In this document: positions 24,210-35,266 of the stretch, one piece after another
Layout: each line of letters opens with the position of its first letter
How positions within the stretch are numbered: position 1 is the stretch's first letter
Origin: Cercospora beticola
Lineage: Eukaryota; Ascomycota; Dothideomycetes; Mycosphaerellales; Mycosphaerellaceae
Assembly: GCF_033473495.1 (NCBI RefSeq)
Contig: NC_088937.1
Coordinates: 4,030,001 to 4,094,000, forward strand
DNA length: 64,000 nucleotides
Reading direction: 5' to 3'
Made by a program: the position numbers and the translations under genes
The notes under the pieces: model-generated
The model's input: only the letters and a program-made list of their open reading frames with translations
Databases searched by the model: none
What the model was told of the DNA's origin: nothing

Positions 24210-24413
24210 TCATGCGAGATTATGCCCATAGTGGCCATGCAGCGGTGCTCTGCACGTAAGACATGTCTTCTCCCCCATGAGCCAGATCCAGACCCTGACA
24301 CATCCGCAACAAATTCGATGTCCACAAGGGGATGGCAGACCAAGATCCAGAGCTTGCGAACATTGGTCACAACGAGGGGTATCCGAGTTGGCGATGCATT
24401 TCCAACACTTCAT
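24210..24413 (-). CDS. RING-only mini-protein, cluster member 5
   Basis: A 67-aa ORF that is almost nothing but a RING: C15-x2-C18, then x11, C30-x-H32, x2, C35-x2-C38, x12, C51-x2-C54. The first loop is 11 residues as in all other cluster members, but the last loop is 12, not 10, and two extra cysteines (MKCWKC) precede it. The cluster's N-terminal MALPxR motif, linker and C-terminal domain are all missing, and no downstream exon was found. All eight zinc ligands are present, so selection may still act on it. It may be a truncated paralogue, an independent small RING protein able to occupy E2s or partners, or a fading relic. Confidence 0.45.
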   Translation of the reverse strand: MKCWKCIANSDTPRCDQCSQALDLGLPSPCGHRICCGCVRVWIWLMGEKTCLTCRAPLHGHYGHNLA

Positions 24414-25574
24414 CGTTGATTCTAGACTTGATCAAGGAGAGGATGGGCTGACGGGTCTTGGCTTGACTTTATATGTGTTGCTGTGAGGCGCTTGTGATGC
24501 TGTGAGTCGCTTGTGTGCTCAGAACCTCCGCCTTGGGATCTTGTGGTAGTGATGATCGTGTGCTGTAGTCTCTTGTTGGCGAAACGAAAGAAATCAAAGG
24601 TCTGAAAACTGGCCAGGTCTGTTTGAAGCGCAGATGCTGTAAATCTCTGATGGATGCGCTTGGAAGCAAGTTTCTCGAGTTCTGTTAAGGATTACCGATA
24701 GAAGCAGAGAGACTATATAGCCTGAGGGATGGCATCTGTGTTCCATCAAAAGAGACAAGGTCTCACTAAAGTGGCTTCTGAGAGACATGACTGTCTATCA
24801 TCTAAGACTATCTTCGCATTGCTGCAAGAGCGTGTTTCAAAGCTGTGAGTAGAACTTGGTCTCGAACATTGTATCAGCCCATTTAGCACAAGACAGAATA
24901 CCGAGTAGGGCTCGCAAAACAATTATCACAGACATCTGGTCCTGAGGCGACGATGCATCGCATTCGCCTGAGTGATTCCTATAAGACACGTCTCAAACTG
25001 GCACATGGAACTCAGGAGGTCACACATTTTCGGAGGTTGACTTGCAACAGGCATCATTCGTGATAACTACCGCAGGTGTGAATCTGTTCGGAAGACTTTG
25101 TGAAGTACATGAGATCTACGAAGGACTGCTCTGAGTCCTTGCCGCAGTTTTACTTGGCAGTACGAGTCCGCCATCTCGATCCTGTTTTCCATAGCCCTGT
25201 CCTGTACGACCTCTGCCCAGGACATCTACAAAACACCTACTCTCATTCTGTTACGGCCATAACCTACCAGCTATCGTGGGCATGCTGTGTAGCCTGAATC
25301 TGTAATACCTCCATGTTGTCCATGATCGCCTCATCCGTATAAAGTACCCCATCCGTGCTACAAAGAGCCCCAACTACAGTGGGATCCCGTTCATAAATAG
25401 ACGTAAGACATCCATAGTTAAGGTATGGCGCAGTTTCCTTTTTGGTTGCCGGTCTGTCCGTAGAAGCCTTCGCATCCTTCAGCCATCTTGGTGTCATTTC
25501 TGCCGGTTCCTGCGTCAGATCCGCGCTTTTTCGGTCATTGCCGGCTATTGGCTGCCCAGTCTCGCTCTCATGCC
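24414..25574. other. Intergenic within RING array
   Basis: A (TCC)n microsatellite lies nearby at about 23997-24017. In this stretch itself, no domain, signal peptide or plausible exon chain was seen. Confidence 0.4.
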
Positions 25575-26653
25575 TCAATAGTAGCGAAGTAGTGGCATAC
25601 TTAGCTCTTCGAGCGGACGATGGACCTCCTCCTGCATGAGCCTACGGACTTCACTGGACAATGCGTCGACTGACACGTCTCTGAGCAAGTCAAGCACCTT
25701 GTCGAACCACTGGCTTTGGCGCGTACTGTAAGCACTCCTGATCCTCCTATTCGTTTCGTCGAACGGCGTGCCGCTACCAGGACTCAATGAGAGAAAGTCG
25801 CAGCTGGCGCGATGGAGACGGGCGACCGCACCGTCAATAGTGAATGTGTAGCGTACTGCGCGAGTCCTCAACTGCTCGTACCAGTCGGGTCGTGCGCGCT
25901 GCTCAGGTAGTAGCCGGTCCAATAGACGGGTCATCGCAGCGCCGTCGAAGGTGACCATAGGCAGCAATTCCTCTGGGCGGGGTTGCAATTCGTGCGAGTA
26001 AGCGACAAGTGCGTCGTAACTCAGTTCTCCTTCCCCGTAGGCGGGCTCTGCAGCTCGATCGTTGCCATGCAACCCGTCCGTCTCTCTGGTCGTTTGAGGT
26101 CGATCAGCCGCTTGCTCGGTGGCTCTATCGACCACCAGTGGTGGCGTCTGAGCTTCTCCAAGTCTAGAGACGTTTGCTTCTAGGACCCTCAGGCGTGCCA
26201 TCATCTCGTTGAGGTCGCGCACTATTGCCATACGCTGCCCAACAGGTATGTCAAGGACGGCCTGTGTTGTATCACCTTGTCGCTCGGCATCTTGCGCAGT
26301 GTTTGGCTCAGTCTCCTCGAACAGCTGAGTTCGGCATGTTGGCTATCAAAAGCGGTCAGTGGATGTTCATTGATACTTGAGAGAAGTTTTTCGCCAACTC
26401 ACGTTGTCCGATGGAGGATGGACTTACACAGGTGTTGTTTGACTCCAGCCAAGCCTTCAGACATTCGAAACAGAAGAAGTGGCGGCAGTCGGTGCGAGCT
26501 GGGTCGCTCATGGGCTCGTGGCAGATGTCCTGTCGAAAACAGTCAGTACACAGAACTGTAGGACCTTGAACGCGCCTTTTGCTAGCTGGAGACACTCACG
26601 CAGTCCTCTATGGCCAGCTGCGACATGTAGTCCCTGCGAGAAAGCAGAGACAT
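25575..26653 (-). CDS. RING-finger protein, cluster member 6 (intron-containing)
   Basis: Exons 26653..26600, 26529..26428 and 26342..25575, 307 aa. This is the only member with introns; both are phase 0 and fall exactly after zinc-ligand codons: intron 1 (70 nt, GTGAGT...ACAG) after Cys18 and intron 2 (85 nt, GTAAGT...ATAG) after Cys52. The spliced product starts MSLLSRRDYMSQL, and its RING at 18-55 (CDIC...CRHFFCFEC...CPTC) matches the others residue for residue in spacing. The linker has a helical, coiled-coil-like part (LNEMMARLRVLEANVSRL) instead of the acidic run. The C-terminal domain shows MVTFDGAAMTRLLDRL, AVRYTF, CDFLSLSPG and QWFDKVLDLLRDV. Candidate E3 ligase. Confidence 0.88.
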
Positions 26654-27896
26654 TTTGTGGACGTGAAGTAGAGCAAATTCAGCAGGACTCGATGTTCATC
26701 GACACCTCCCAGGGCTGTCGTTGCGATATTCTCGAGCCGGTGGATCGTTTCTGGTGAAATAGCTGGGACTCGAGTGGTTGTGGTCGGAGTACTAGTTGAG
26801 AAAAAAGACAGGTTCTAGTAGGCGGAAAGGTGCCCGGGCTGGTGAATAGACCTTGAGATAGGTGATTGGCTCAATCAGGTGATTTCCCGAAATGTTACGA
26901 TCCCATTCACTATCTTGATACAGATGCTAGGGTAGAGTCTGCTTGGTCGGCTAGAGGGCTACACCAGGTATGTAAGAGAAATGATGGGACAGTATTATAA
27001 GTCCAAACAATAATCGGCGATGTAGTGATCGCGCGGTGGGTAAGCTTCCTTGGTCATCAGGCGTAAGCCTGGATGTCTTTCCTCTTCGAGGTCACGACAT
27101 GTTTCGAGTGTAGCGAGGAGACGGTATCTGTGTGGGTATTGTAGCTGGGCCCGATTCAGTTCTAGGCGTATCGAGCCACATCTGACGTAGAGTGGCCTTC
27201 AGTATTGTGGAGGCGTGATTGACGCAGTAGCTGAAGCTTGAGTTGCCTTTGTTGTAAGATGACAATGGTCGGGTTGGGTTGGATAGAAAGCTGAAGAATT
27301 TGTCGCTTTAAAGCTCGGTGTGAGAGGGTTAGATGCTGTAGCAGGTGCATGGATCATTCATCTCAATAGTTGAAGCCCCCGGCTGACTTTGAAAGTACCA
27401 ATTTCGTGACTCACCGTGTTGATCTACTGAAGTTCTGGTCTTCGGGCGGTGAAACAAAAGACCTGCGACGAAGGTGGTCAGTAGAGAAGACACAAAAAAG
27501 AAACTTGAGACAAAGGCCGCCTTTGATCGATTCCATAGCTCTTGTGGTTGAGAACTCCACTGTACTATGGACGACTAATTCCAGGCCCCGTGTGCCGCAT
27601 GACTTTGATTGCCAGCGGCGCAACTTACCCATATCTGTCCGCAAACAGTGCCCAGTTTGGCCCCAAGGCGATACTCAGAATGTCGTTTGTCCATCCTGCA
27701 ACCAGAATACTGCATCGTTCGCTGTCAGTCCCAATCAACGAGCACTACACGCACTACAGGGACTTGATCATAGATGTCAGGCTATGGAGCCTTCGCTGTA
27801 TTTTGTCGGACATCTGACGTCTGCCAGTCGACAACACTCTCGCCACCTCTCGCCACCGCAACATTGTCTACCAAAACGATGGATCTCGTCCCTTGC
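26654..27896. other. Intergenic within RING array
   Basis: 5' flank of member 6 and 3' flank of member 7. The 209-codon plus-strand ORF at 27370-27999 partly overlaps member 7 antisense and looks random. No supported gene. Confidence 0.4.
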
Positions 27897-29018
27897 TCAA
27901 ACAAATATCAAATGCTCTTCCAGTGGGTTTGCAGACTCCTCCTGCATCAGATATCGGACTTCTCTATCCAATAAGTTGGGGGCCACGTGGAGGAAGTAGC
28001 TATCGAAATTTCTCCTCCACTTGCGATGATGGTCGTAGAGTGATTCCGAGAAGTCGCTGCGCTCTTGACCACTTGGCAAACGAGCACACCACGAAGGTGC
28101 GTCGAAGCTGATCCAATAGAATGCGAACATGGCGTTTCTGAGTTTGAAAGTGTAGAGCACATCGCGGTCTTTAATCTCTGTATGCCACTCAGGCTGCGCA
28201 TCCTGTTCAGACTGTAGGCGGCGCATGAGGCGATCCATGGCTGCGGAGTTGCAAACGAAGGTCTGGGATCTGCTCATTCCAAGCTGAGCGGAGAGTGCAG
28301 AAATCTCATCATAGGTGAGTTCACTGTTGGCCTCGACGCGTTGTCCATTGTGTCCGCAACTAGTCGCTGTCTGTCTCCCCAAGGCAGAAGGCTGTAGGTC
28401 ACCTTGATCCTCAACGGTGTTTCCCAGAGTGTGAGACGGCATTTCGGTACTGTGGAGGCTGGACGTCGTTGCCGTGGACTCACCTGGCGATTGTACTTGG
28501 TGTCGATGACCAGGTTCTGGGAGTGCGACGTCGCGTGGCGTACTATTGCGTCCGAAGATTGGTTGTGATGAGCGAACTGCCTGCCCAGTCGCATGGTTGG
28601 CCACCGATCTTCGCCTGTCATGCGACGGCGTCGGTCGTTGTACCTCATTCCATAAGTCTTCCTGCATCTCTAATTCCCCTTCTTCCAGACCAGCGCCACG
28701 CAACATTTCACGTATCTCGCTAAGTGTCTGCATCTGTCCATGTTGGCCGTCGACAACTGGGACGCTCTCATTGAGCTCCCTGCGCGGCTGTTCCTGACGA
28801 AGTCGCTCCCGTGCTCGAGGGCGCTGAGCACCGTCGCTGAACAGTTCTGCTCGGCACGTAGGACAGGTATTGTTTGAGCGGAGCCAGGCCCGGATGCATC
28901 CGCGACAAAAGTAATGGCGGCAAGTGGTGGAGGTCGACTGTGTCAGTGGCTGGAGACATATGCCACAGTCGGCCCGCGCCATGCTGGACATGTAGTCTCG
29001 GCGTGTAGGAAGTGCCAT
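27897..29018 (-). CDS. RING-finger protein, cluster member 7
   Basis: Intronless, 373 aa from ATG at 29018 (MALPTRRDYMSSM), with 32 unlikely upstream codons excluded. RING-HC at 18-55 (CGIC...CRHYFCRGC...CPTC); CGIC replaces the CDIC of other members. The linker is the longest in the array, about 180 residues, Arg/Gln/Ser-rich and probably disordered. The C-terminal domain reads TFVCNSAAMDRLMRRL, RDVLYTF, FAFYWISFDAPS and KWRRNFDSYFLHV, and its end LDREVRYLMQEES closely matches member 6 (SSEVRRLMQEEV), marking these two as sister copies. Candidate E3 ligase; last gene of the array. Confidence 0.87.
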   Translation of the reverse strand: MALPTRRDYMSSMARADCGICLQPLTQSTSTTCRHYFCRGCIRAWLRSNNTCPTCRAELFSDGAQRPRARERLRQEQPRRELNESVPVVDGQHGQMQTLSEIREMLRGAGLEEGELEMQEDLWNEVQRPTPSHDRRRSVANHATGQAVRSSQPIFGRNSTPRDVALPEPGHRHQVQSPGESTATTSSLHSTEMPSHTLGNTVEDQGDLQPSALGRQTATSCGHNGQRVEANSELTYDEISALSAQLGMSRSQTFVCNSAAMDRLMRRLQSEQDAQPEWHTEIKDRDVLYTFKLRNAMFAFYWISFDAPSWCARLPSGQERSDFSESLYDHHRKWRRNFDSYFLHVAPNLLDREVRYLMQEESANPLEEHLIFV

Positions 29019-29929
29019 CACTGGCGATGGACGGTGAAAGAAGAGCTGGCTCTCTGCTCGGGTATCCACTCTGGGCTGATGTGGGGGATATGTGGTCTTG
29101 TGCCGGTGGTGCAAGCTTGTGGATGTCGTAGAAGTTGTGCTTCTGATTTGAGTGTTTTAGAGGCTGATGTTGTGAACTTGAAGGGAGAAAACTTCAAGTC
29201 TTGGGAAGTGCGTGATCGTGTTCGTGAGTGATGCGTTATGGTTATCGAAATTGTATCGTTGGAAAGCGAGTGAAGATCTTGTGCTGTGTGTCTGCGGTTG
29301 GTTATGGTCAGTGAGAGACGACTTTATAGCCTTGTCAATCGCAGAATTTACCAATTTGGGGTCTCACACAAGTGGCGTTTGGAGCAAACAAGGAGCGTCA
29401 CTTGAGTCCAGAAAGGCGAAACTCGTATCGAAGGATGAGACGAAAGAGTGTTTTCTCAGTGCCGCAGGTCAAACGCCGCAAGACGGCCCATATGGGAATC
29501 GCCTCAGGCCTGATTGGTGCAAGACACAAGCCTACACATGTCTCAATTCGATATTCTTCCAAGAGGGAGGAAGGCCGCGCAATATCGTCGTGAGCTATCA
29601 AGAATGCGGATCGGAAAGGTCGCCGTGGCAAGAGTACAGTTTGATCCAATGCGTCGACGTCGGGAGAAGAACAGTGCGTGCAATCTGTCCTGTTGGAGCC
29701 GCGTTCGCTCCAAGCTGTCTCAGCGTGCTGCGAAATGTCAGTGGGACAATGACCAAGCGGGCAGCAGTATGTATCAGCAGCGACCCGCTTCAGACACAAG
29801 ATCCTTGTAACTTCATGATTGCGCTCAGTTGGGAAAGCAGTCAGCGCCGCATAGTCGAGATGCATGGACCGGACTCCCCTCCGCCGCTCTCGAGCCCTCA
29901 CCCTGGGCACTGAATATCGTTCCGATACT
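29019..29929. other. Intergenic, no supported gene
   Basis: Holds a 233-codon plus ORF (29212-29913) and an overlapping minus ORF (29398-30009). Neither has a family motif, and the second overlaps TRM9 on the same strand. I regard both as chance ORFs. Confidence 0.4.
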
Positions 29930-30789
29930 TCAAGCCCTCTCCGCCACAACCCACCAGTTATCCTTCTCATACCCAGCCTCCACCACTTTGCCACCCGCGG
30001 CAACCACATCGCCCTCCAACTCCCCTTTGCGATACAAATGATAATACCTCAAGAATGTCTCATCTTCTTTCACACCTTTCGTCTTCTTCACCCACGGCAC
30101 CATGACGTCCTGATCCATGCCCTCTTTCCACCCTCTTCGACTGCCGTCTTGCTCTAGTGCCCAGCAGTACAACAAAGCTTGTCCGCCAGGTCTCAATGTT
30201 TTGAGAATAGCTTGCACGGCTTCGATGCGCCGCTCGGGAGTGGAAAGATGATGGATGACGGCTATGCTGATTGCGAAGTCGAAGTGCTTGGATTGATGAG
30301 GTAGGGATAGAATGTCGGAGATGCAGACAGAATGGGGCTGGTGTTGGCGGGCGATAGAGATGAGGTTGGAGGACCTGAAGAGGACAGAGACTTACCGTAT
30401 CAGCTAATGTTCTACAAGCCATACATCAAATATTCAAGTGTATAGATGCTCTTTGTTTTGCGGCTTGGAAGGTTTGGGTGGTGACAGACCGATCAGAGCC
30501 TATGATGAAAATTTCCGGATTGACGGCTAGGTACTTGCCGTTGCCGCAGCCAATGTCGAGACCAATTGAGCCTGGTGAAAGAGACTTGAGAAAGCGTTCT
30601 ATGATGGGCCAAGGCTAAGAGCGAGAATTAGTTCTTTTGGACCGATTGGGCAATTGCGGAAATTGCGGTGCTCACCTTGTAGCGGGTAGACGAGAAGTGG
30701 GAGGCAATCTGCTCGTAGACGGTGTGCACATGCTCTTCCTCGTAGCTTTCGCCATGTCCATTGTCCTGCGCTGGATCTTGGGTTGACAT
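29930..30789 (-). CDS. TRM9: tRNA (carboxymethyluridine-34 5-O) methyltransferase, Trm9/ALKBH8 type
   Basis: Exons 30789..30676, 30614..30490 and 30374..29930, 227 aa; phases close across introns of 61 and 115 nt. The N-terminal [20 protein letters not shown] matches the conserved Trm9 start. SAM-binding motif I is [11 protein letters not shown] (about residues 57-67), followed by [11 protein letters not shown], and the post-motif is [13 protein letters not shown]. The C-terminus ([11 protein letters not shown], then [13 protein letters not shown]) is also typical. The enzyme, with Trm112, methylates carboxymethyl-uridine at the wobble position of some Arg and Glu tRNAs to give mcm5U. Intron 2 contains an unused GTAAGT; using it would need an extra micro-exon that adds residues not found in the family. 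Confidence 0.9.
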
Positions 30790-32159
30790 TTTGATGAAGA
30801 GATAGAAATGAAGTGAAGTGGCGTTGGATGGCGGTGCGAGGGAGAGTCACAGCGGCCACGACTTTTGGCTCTCGAAGTCTTGGCGCAGCTTGTGCTGGGA
30901 CTTCTGACTTCACTTCACTTCACGCAACCTTTCACCCCACAATATTCGCACCGCAGCGCTCCTAGACCCTTGGACCCTTGAAGCAACGCTTTCGACGCCT
31001 CTCTGCAGAGATAGTTGATTCCGCGATCGCCATGAAAGCAGATATGTTGGTCTCAAATCAGCCCATACGACGTGATCTTCCTCGTACGTTCCAGCGGACC
31101 ACGACAGGCCGATGTCGCCGCCGACACTGAAGATGTTTTCCGGTCCGGAACGCTGCGAGAAACTAGAACAGTACCTAGCATCGAGAGGGAACAAGGTATA
31201 GTGGCCCACCGCTGGGCGGCAAGCACTTCTCGTCAGCTGTGAGCGGCTTGAGTCTCTTCAACGGCATCATCGGATGCACTTGCATTCTCGCAAACGAGAA
31301 CAACAGGATTATGGTTCCCAGATACCGATATTCCCAGATCCGGTGCGCTAAACTGTCCTAAACTCCAGCAGTCTGTCGGACGAAGCCGGAGTGCGGATAC
31401 CACAGGAGGTGGAGCAGGGAATCACCACCATGGACATTACTCAGGGTCCTGCAGGACTGGGACTGGGCTGTATCCATCAAGATTTATATGAGGATACGCT
31501 GTTGCGAGAATAACATGGCCCTCTCGAGCGACAGTAACCGCCTCCATGGTCTCCCCAGCAAGACAGGGAAGTGTATGGAATCGAAAGCTGCCTGCGGCGT
31601 CATGGTCGACTTGACGTCGAGCTGAGTGCTCTTTTGCGCCATCGCGTACTGTATCGTCTCGACATTGGATGGACACTGTGCAAAGCTAGTCTCTGAAGGC
31701 TCATGTCGCTGGACCTTTCATTCTTGGACCCGCCTGCTCGAGCCTGACACGATCCAGCCGGCCAGCTGCTCGAAACACGACTGCAAGATTGACTCATGCG
31801 GGTTCCGGTAGCCCTCCAATGCAGAAAACCATTTGGAATTGCCCAAACTCTCACGGTGTGCGTGCTGGCCGTCCGATTCCCGAGAACGCTGCTCGGCGGT
31901 CTAGACCCAAACGTGTCCGAAATCGAGAGCGGTTCGATGGTTCTCCCCGCTATGTATAGTTTACCAACGCTTGGTGACCCTAGAAGCCGTCGCGTGCTTC
32001 TAGTGCATGATCAATGATCAGTCAGCAGTAAGCAGTTCGTGCGAGCGATGATGGATAATCAGAACATGTAAGCAAGACTCATCAACGGCTCGTCCGTAGA
32101 GTCCTGCTAACGGGCGAATGCCCCTGGACTACACCTGCTGTTTGCTGCCGCTCTCGTAT
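30790..32159. other. Intergenic, no supported gene
   Basis: TRM9 promoter, then 1.3 kb without a recognisable gene. Overlapping minus ORFs at 31437-31854 have no domain or signal peptide. Confidence 0.4.
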
Positions 32160-32412
32160 AATCCTGCTTCCCTGATGTCAGATTTCCTTACCGTGCGGCA
32201 GCCGTTCGCGGCAGTTCGCGACAACGCCTCTTCCCTGATGTCAAAGTTTCATACCATCCAACAATCGTTTGCGGCAGCTCTCGACAATGCTGCTTCCCAG
32301 ATGACAAAGTTTCATACCATCCGTCAGTCGTTGGCTGCAGCCCTCACACAATGCTGCTTCCCTGATCTCATGCTTTCCATACCATCCGACAGTTCAGCAT
32401 ACAGGATTCGGG
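32160..32412 (+). repeat. 63-bp degenerate tandem repeat, four copies, open in one frame
   Basis: Copies begin at 32160, 32223, 32286 and 32350. The first three are exactly 63 bp apart and the fourth is shifted by one base. The core, around TTCATACCATCC and GCGGCAGCTCTCGAC, varies between copies by roughly 15-35 percent. An ORF (32118-32429, 103 codons) reads through; copies 1-3 give 21-residue repeats of the type SLMSKFHTIQQSFAAALDNA. The one-base shift in copy 4 breaks the repeat in the protein. This may be a decaying repeat-protein exon or a minisatellite that is open by chance. Confidence 0.75.
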
Positions 32413-32683
32413 GTAATGCGTGCTCCTGAATTAGCACAGACAGATGTTCTCGCCCGACTTTGCCGTGTCCGCTCTGGGCTCGCTCTAGATCCTGCGAGGA
32501 TGGTGTCGTACTATAAAGACACATACTGCTCGATTGCAGCTTCGCCCAGTGCCACACTCGCACACAGTCTAAAAGAGTTTCAAGCTACGACTCTCTCCCG
32601 ACGGCCTATATCGATCACCCTTTCTCTTGCTCTCAGCAGATTATCATAACGCGGTCCAGACACAGAGTTCTGAGCTACCAACA

Positions 32684-33252
32684 ATGCTTTTTACCAAGTT
32701 CTCCAAGGTAATTATGTGCCACCGCTGTACTATACACTCAATATGGCACACTAAACATAGCGGAAGGTCCTCTTGGTCTTTCTCAAGATATCGATGGCGA
32801 CCCTGTCCCTCCAAGCTCCAGCCGGAAATCCTCACTGTACCGTCTTCAGCTTCCTCAAACCACCGACGCTGAATACGAACGGCCGCGTCGTTGTTACATC
32901 CAACATAAACACTATCAACAACCCGTTGAATAGTCGACATTTCACTGAAGGAGGGATGCCCAGCATCGATTTCGACATTAGGGCCGTGGCTTCTCTGCAC
33001 AACCCGAACTCTGGCCGACTAGTCACTCTGACGCTCAGAAACAGGAACTTTCAGCGACATACGGTTATTCTAGAGCAGTTTAGATCGACGGACAATCCCC
33101 TTACTTCGACCCCTTTTCGGGTCCACGAGTTTATTGTCCCTGCTGCCGACCCGGGCGCTATCTGGGATAACCCAGGGACTGCAACTCTCTGCATCATTTT
33201 GCAAGAAGCTGTGTACTCTGGCTGGGCACTACAAGTACGAGGTCCGACCTAG
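32684..33252 (+). CDS. Unrecognised protein with hydrophobic N-terminus
   Basis: Exons 32684..32707 and 32761..33252, 171 aa. The eight-codon first exon (MLFTKFSK) joins in phase through a 53-nt intron (donor GTAATT, CTAAAC branch, ACATAG acceptor). The join yields a basic then hydrophobic leader (KRKVLLVFLKISMATLSLQA) that could be a signal peptide or anchor. The remainder is rich in predicted beta-strand (NGRVVVTSNINTI, SIDFDIRAVASL, RLVTLTLRNRNF) with only two cysteines, giving an impression of a beta-sandwich. I do not recognise the family. The body of exon 2 is an open frame with good coding character. The exon 1 assignment is less sure; translation could instead begin at the internal ATG of MATLSLQ. 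Confidence 0.5.
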
Positions 33253-35266
33253 TCTGGCTAGACTAAAAGAGAGCTTGCACAAAAGGACGGGAGAGTCACT
33301 AGATAACGCGATGTGTCTGGGTTCCTTCGAGCGTAAGCTCTACAGGAAAGCAAACGTCAATGTAGCGGTCATTACTGTGTAGCACCGAGGCCGAATGGCT
33401 GTTTGTACTTTCGTTAGAATATTACAACCAATGGTCTAAAAGCCATAAATCGGACTGGCGTGATACACGAAAGCTATCACACATATGCTCGAATACGTGT
33501 ACGAGAGGAGATTCCATGCACCTTCAAGCCGTTCATGCCAAATTTGTATCGAATCGCGCATGAATTGATTGGATTTGCCTTTCTACCTGGAATGCCTTTC
33601 ATCTGCACGTGAGCCTCATCTTGGCTTGCAGTAAGACTATGTATTCGCAAAGTTCAGCTCGTTGCTGGCTTCGAATGCTGTACGCTTTCAGATAACGGAA
33701 GGCTTTCCAAAACCTCTCCTGCGGTTCAATACCAGGAGATCCAAAGCGTCTGCTCGTCGACACTCTGGCCTGTCGATCAGCATCAGCAGAGATGGAGCTT
33801 CTAGTGCTCCCTACTGCCCTGTCGTCCGTGACGGCTCAAACTATCGCCGCCAGCTGCATTGGGTTTATGAAACACCGAACCAGTCCTCATCAACGGAGAG
33901 GCCGTCAATCTTGACCATGTTCTGTCTCCCCTATTTCGCACAGCCAGACAAGTCACCAATAAAGCGGTCTTATCACTTCCGATGAATTTTCCGTATCTGA
34001 GAACTTTGATGTTCGTCTCAAGTTTCTCAGCGACCGCAATGGGATTGTAGTAGATTCACCTGCCGCCTCCAGGCGAGAGAGGACGTCCATCACAAATCTA
34101 GAAAGTTTTCGTGACTACCGGACAAGAGGTGGAGCAGTGCTTGCATCTTGGAAAGAAGGGAGGTGGATGTCGGTATGCGTCTCTTGACGACTTAGATTTT
34201 GTGCACTATTATTGGGCTCGGAGTGCCTATCAGAACCACCGCATCTAGTACAGTCACGTTAGCAACACCGCAGCCGCGAGAGAACTTGGTAGGGGCAATG
34301 AGTGTCACAAAAATGCCCACATTCTATGCACCCAGGCAACGCGATAAGATGGAAGTGATCAAATCAGACACAGTCGTGTGCGACATCAGGCGCTGCCAAA
34401 CGTTTGAGAGCGCTCAAGAACATGTTTCCATTGTCGAGTGCATCCAGTCCGCCCAGTAGTAACGAAATGGGACTATCCACATTAATTTGAGACTGGAAGT
34501 CGGATCATTCCCTAGCAGGACAATCTAATCATGGTTCTCTGTGGTCATTCAAGCATTAGCTTGAGGCACCGGTGGTCCGAGGGGCCAGAGCGGAGAGCGA
34601 CATGATTCTCGAGACCGATCAACTTGAACATCATCACCGAATCTTGCTACCCTAGCGTCGTATAGCAAGCAAATAGTGGGCACTGGTCACGTATTTTGCC
34701 ATACTCTCCTTCATCGAGGTGCTCAAGGAAGAAGCTCGAATTGATGGTCATGAGGGGGAGAGGCATTCTCGGAGGTCACTCGATAACTATAACCTCAACC
34801 CATGACTTTGTGAAGCGCTGCATGGAGCTGAAGAGAGCCAGTCGGGTGATGCAGCTACCAAAGCATGGGTATACAAACGCCCAGAATGGTTCCCGGCGCG
34901 TTCTTGATGGCCCAAGCATCGGCGATGCGGAAAAGGTTCGGCTCTGCTGCACAGGGTCATTTAGTTGTATCGAACGAAGATAAGGCTGCGAGAATTCCAC
35001 GAGGCCTGGTTGGGAAGCAGCGGCGGCATACGCACCCACAGGCAGCATGGAGAATGTACTTGTACTTCCACTGACGTCTGCGTGTCAAAAAGATGTCTAG
35101 TGAGCTACATTGACGAGAGGGAAGCACTTCAAACTTTGGGACGAAATACAACACGGATCGAGGTGCTACCAACCATTGATGATGTGATTCGAGCTGAATG
35201 ACACTCGAGGACTATCCCATCCGACTTTGATATCAATTCTGAGGCCTGATCTTGTCTTGACCCGAA
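33253..35266. other. 2-kb stretch without a supported gene
   Basis: Several short plus-strand ORFs (33662-33985, 34199-34459, 34696-34983) succeed each other in changing frames. They could be relics of decayed genes, but none shows a recognisable motif and no splice chain could be built. Confidence 0.35.

Noticed and set aside
29212..29913. 233-codon plus-strand ORF upstream of RING member 7
   Set aside because: No domain, signal peptide or conserved-looking motif; an equally long frame is open on the other strand.
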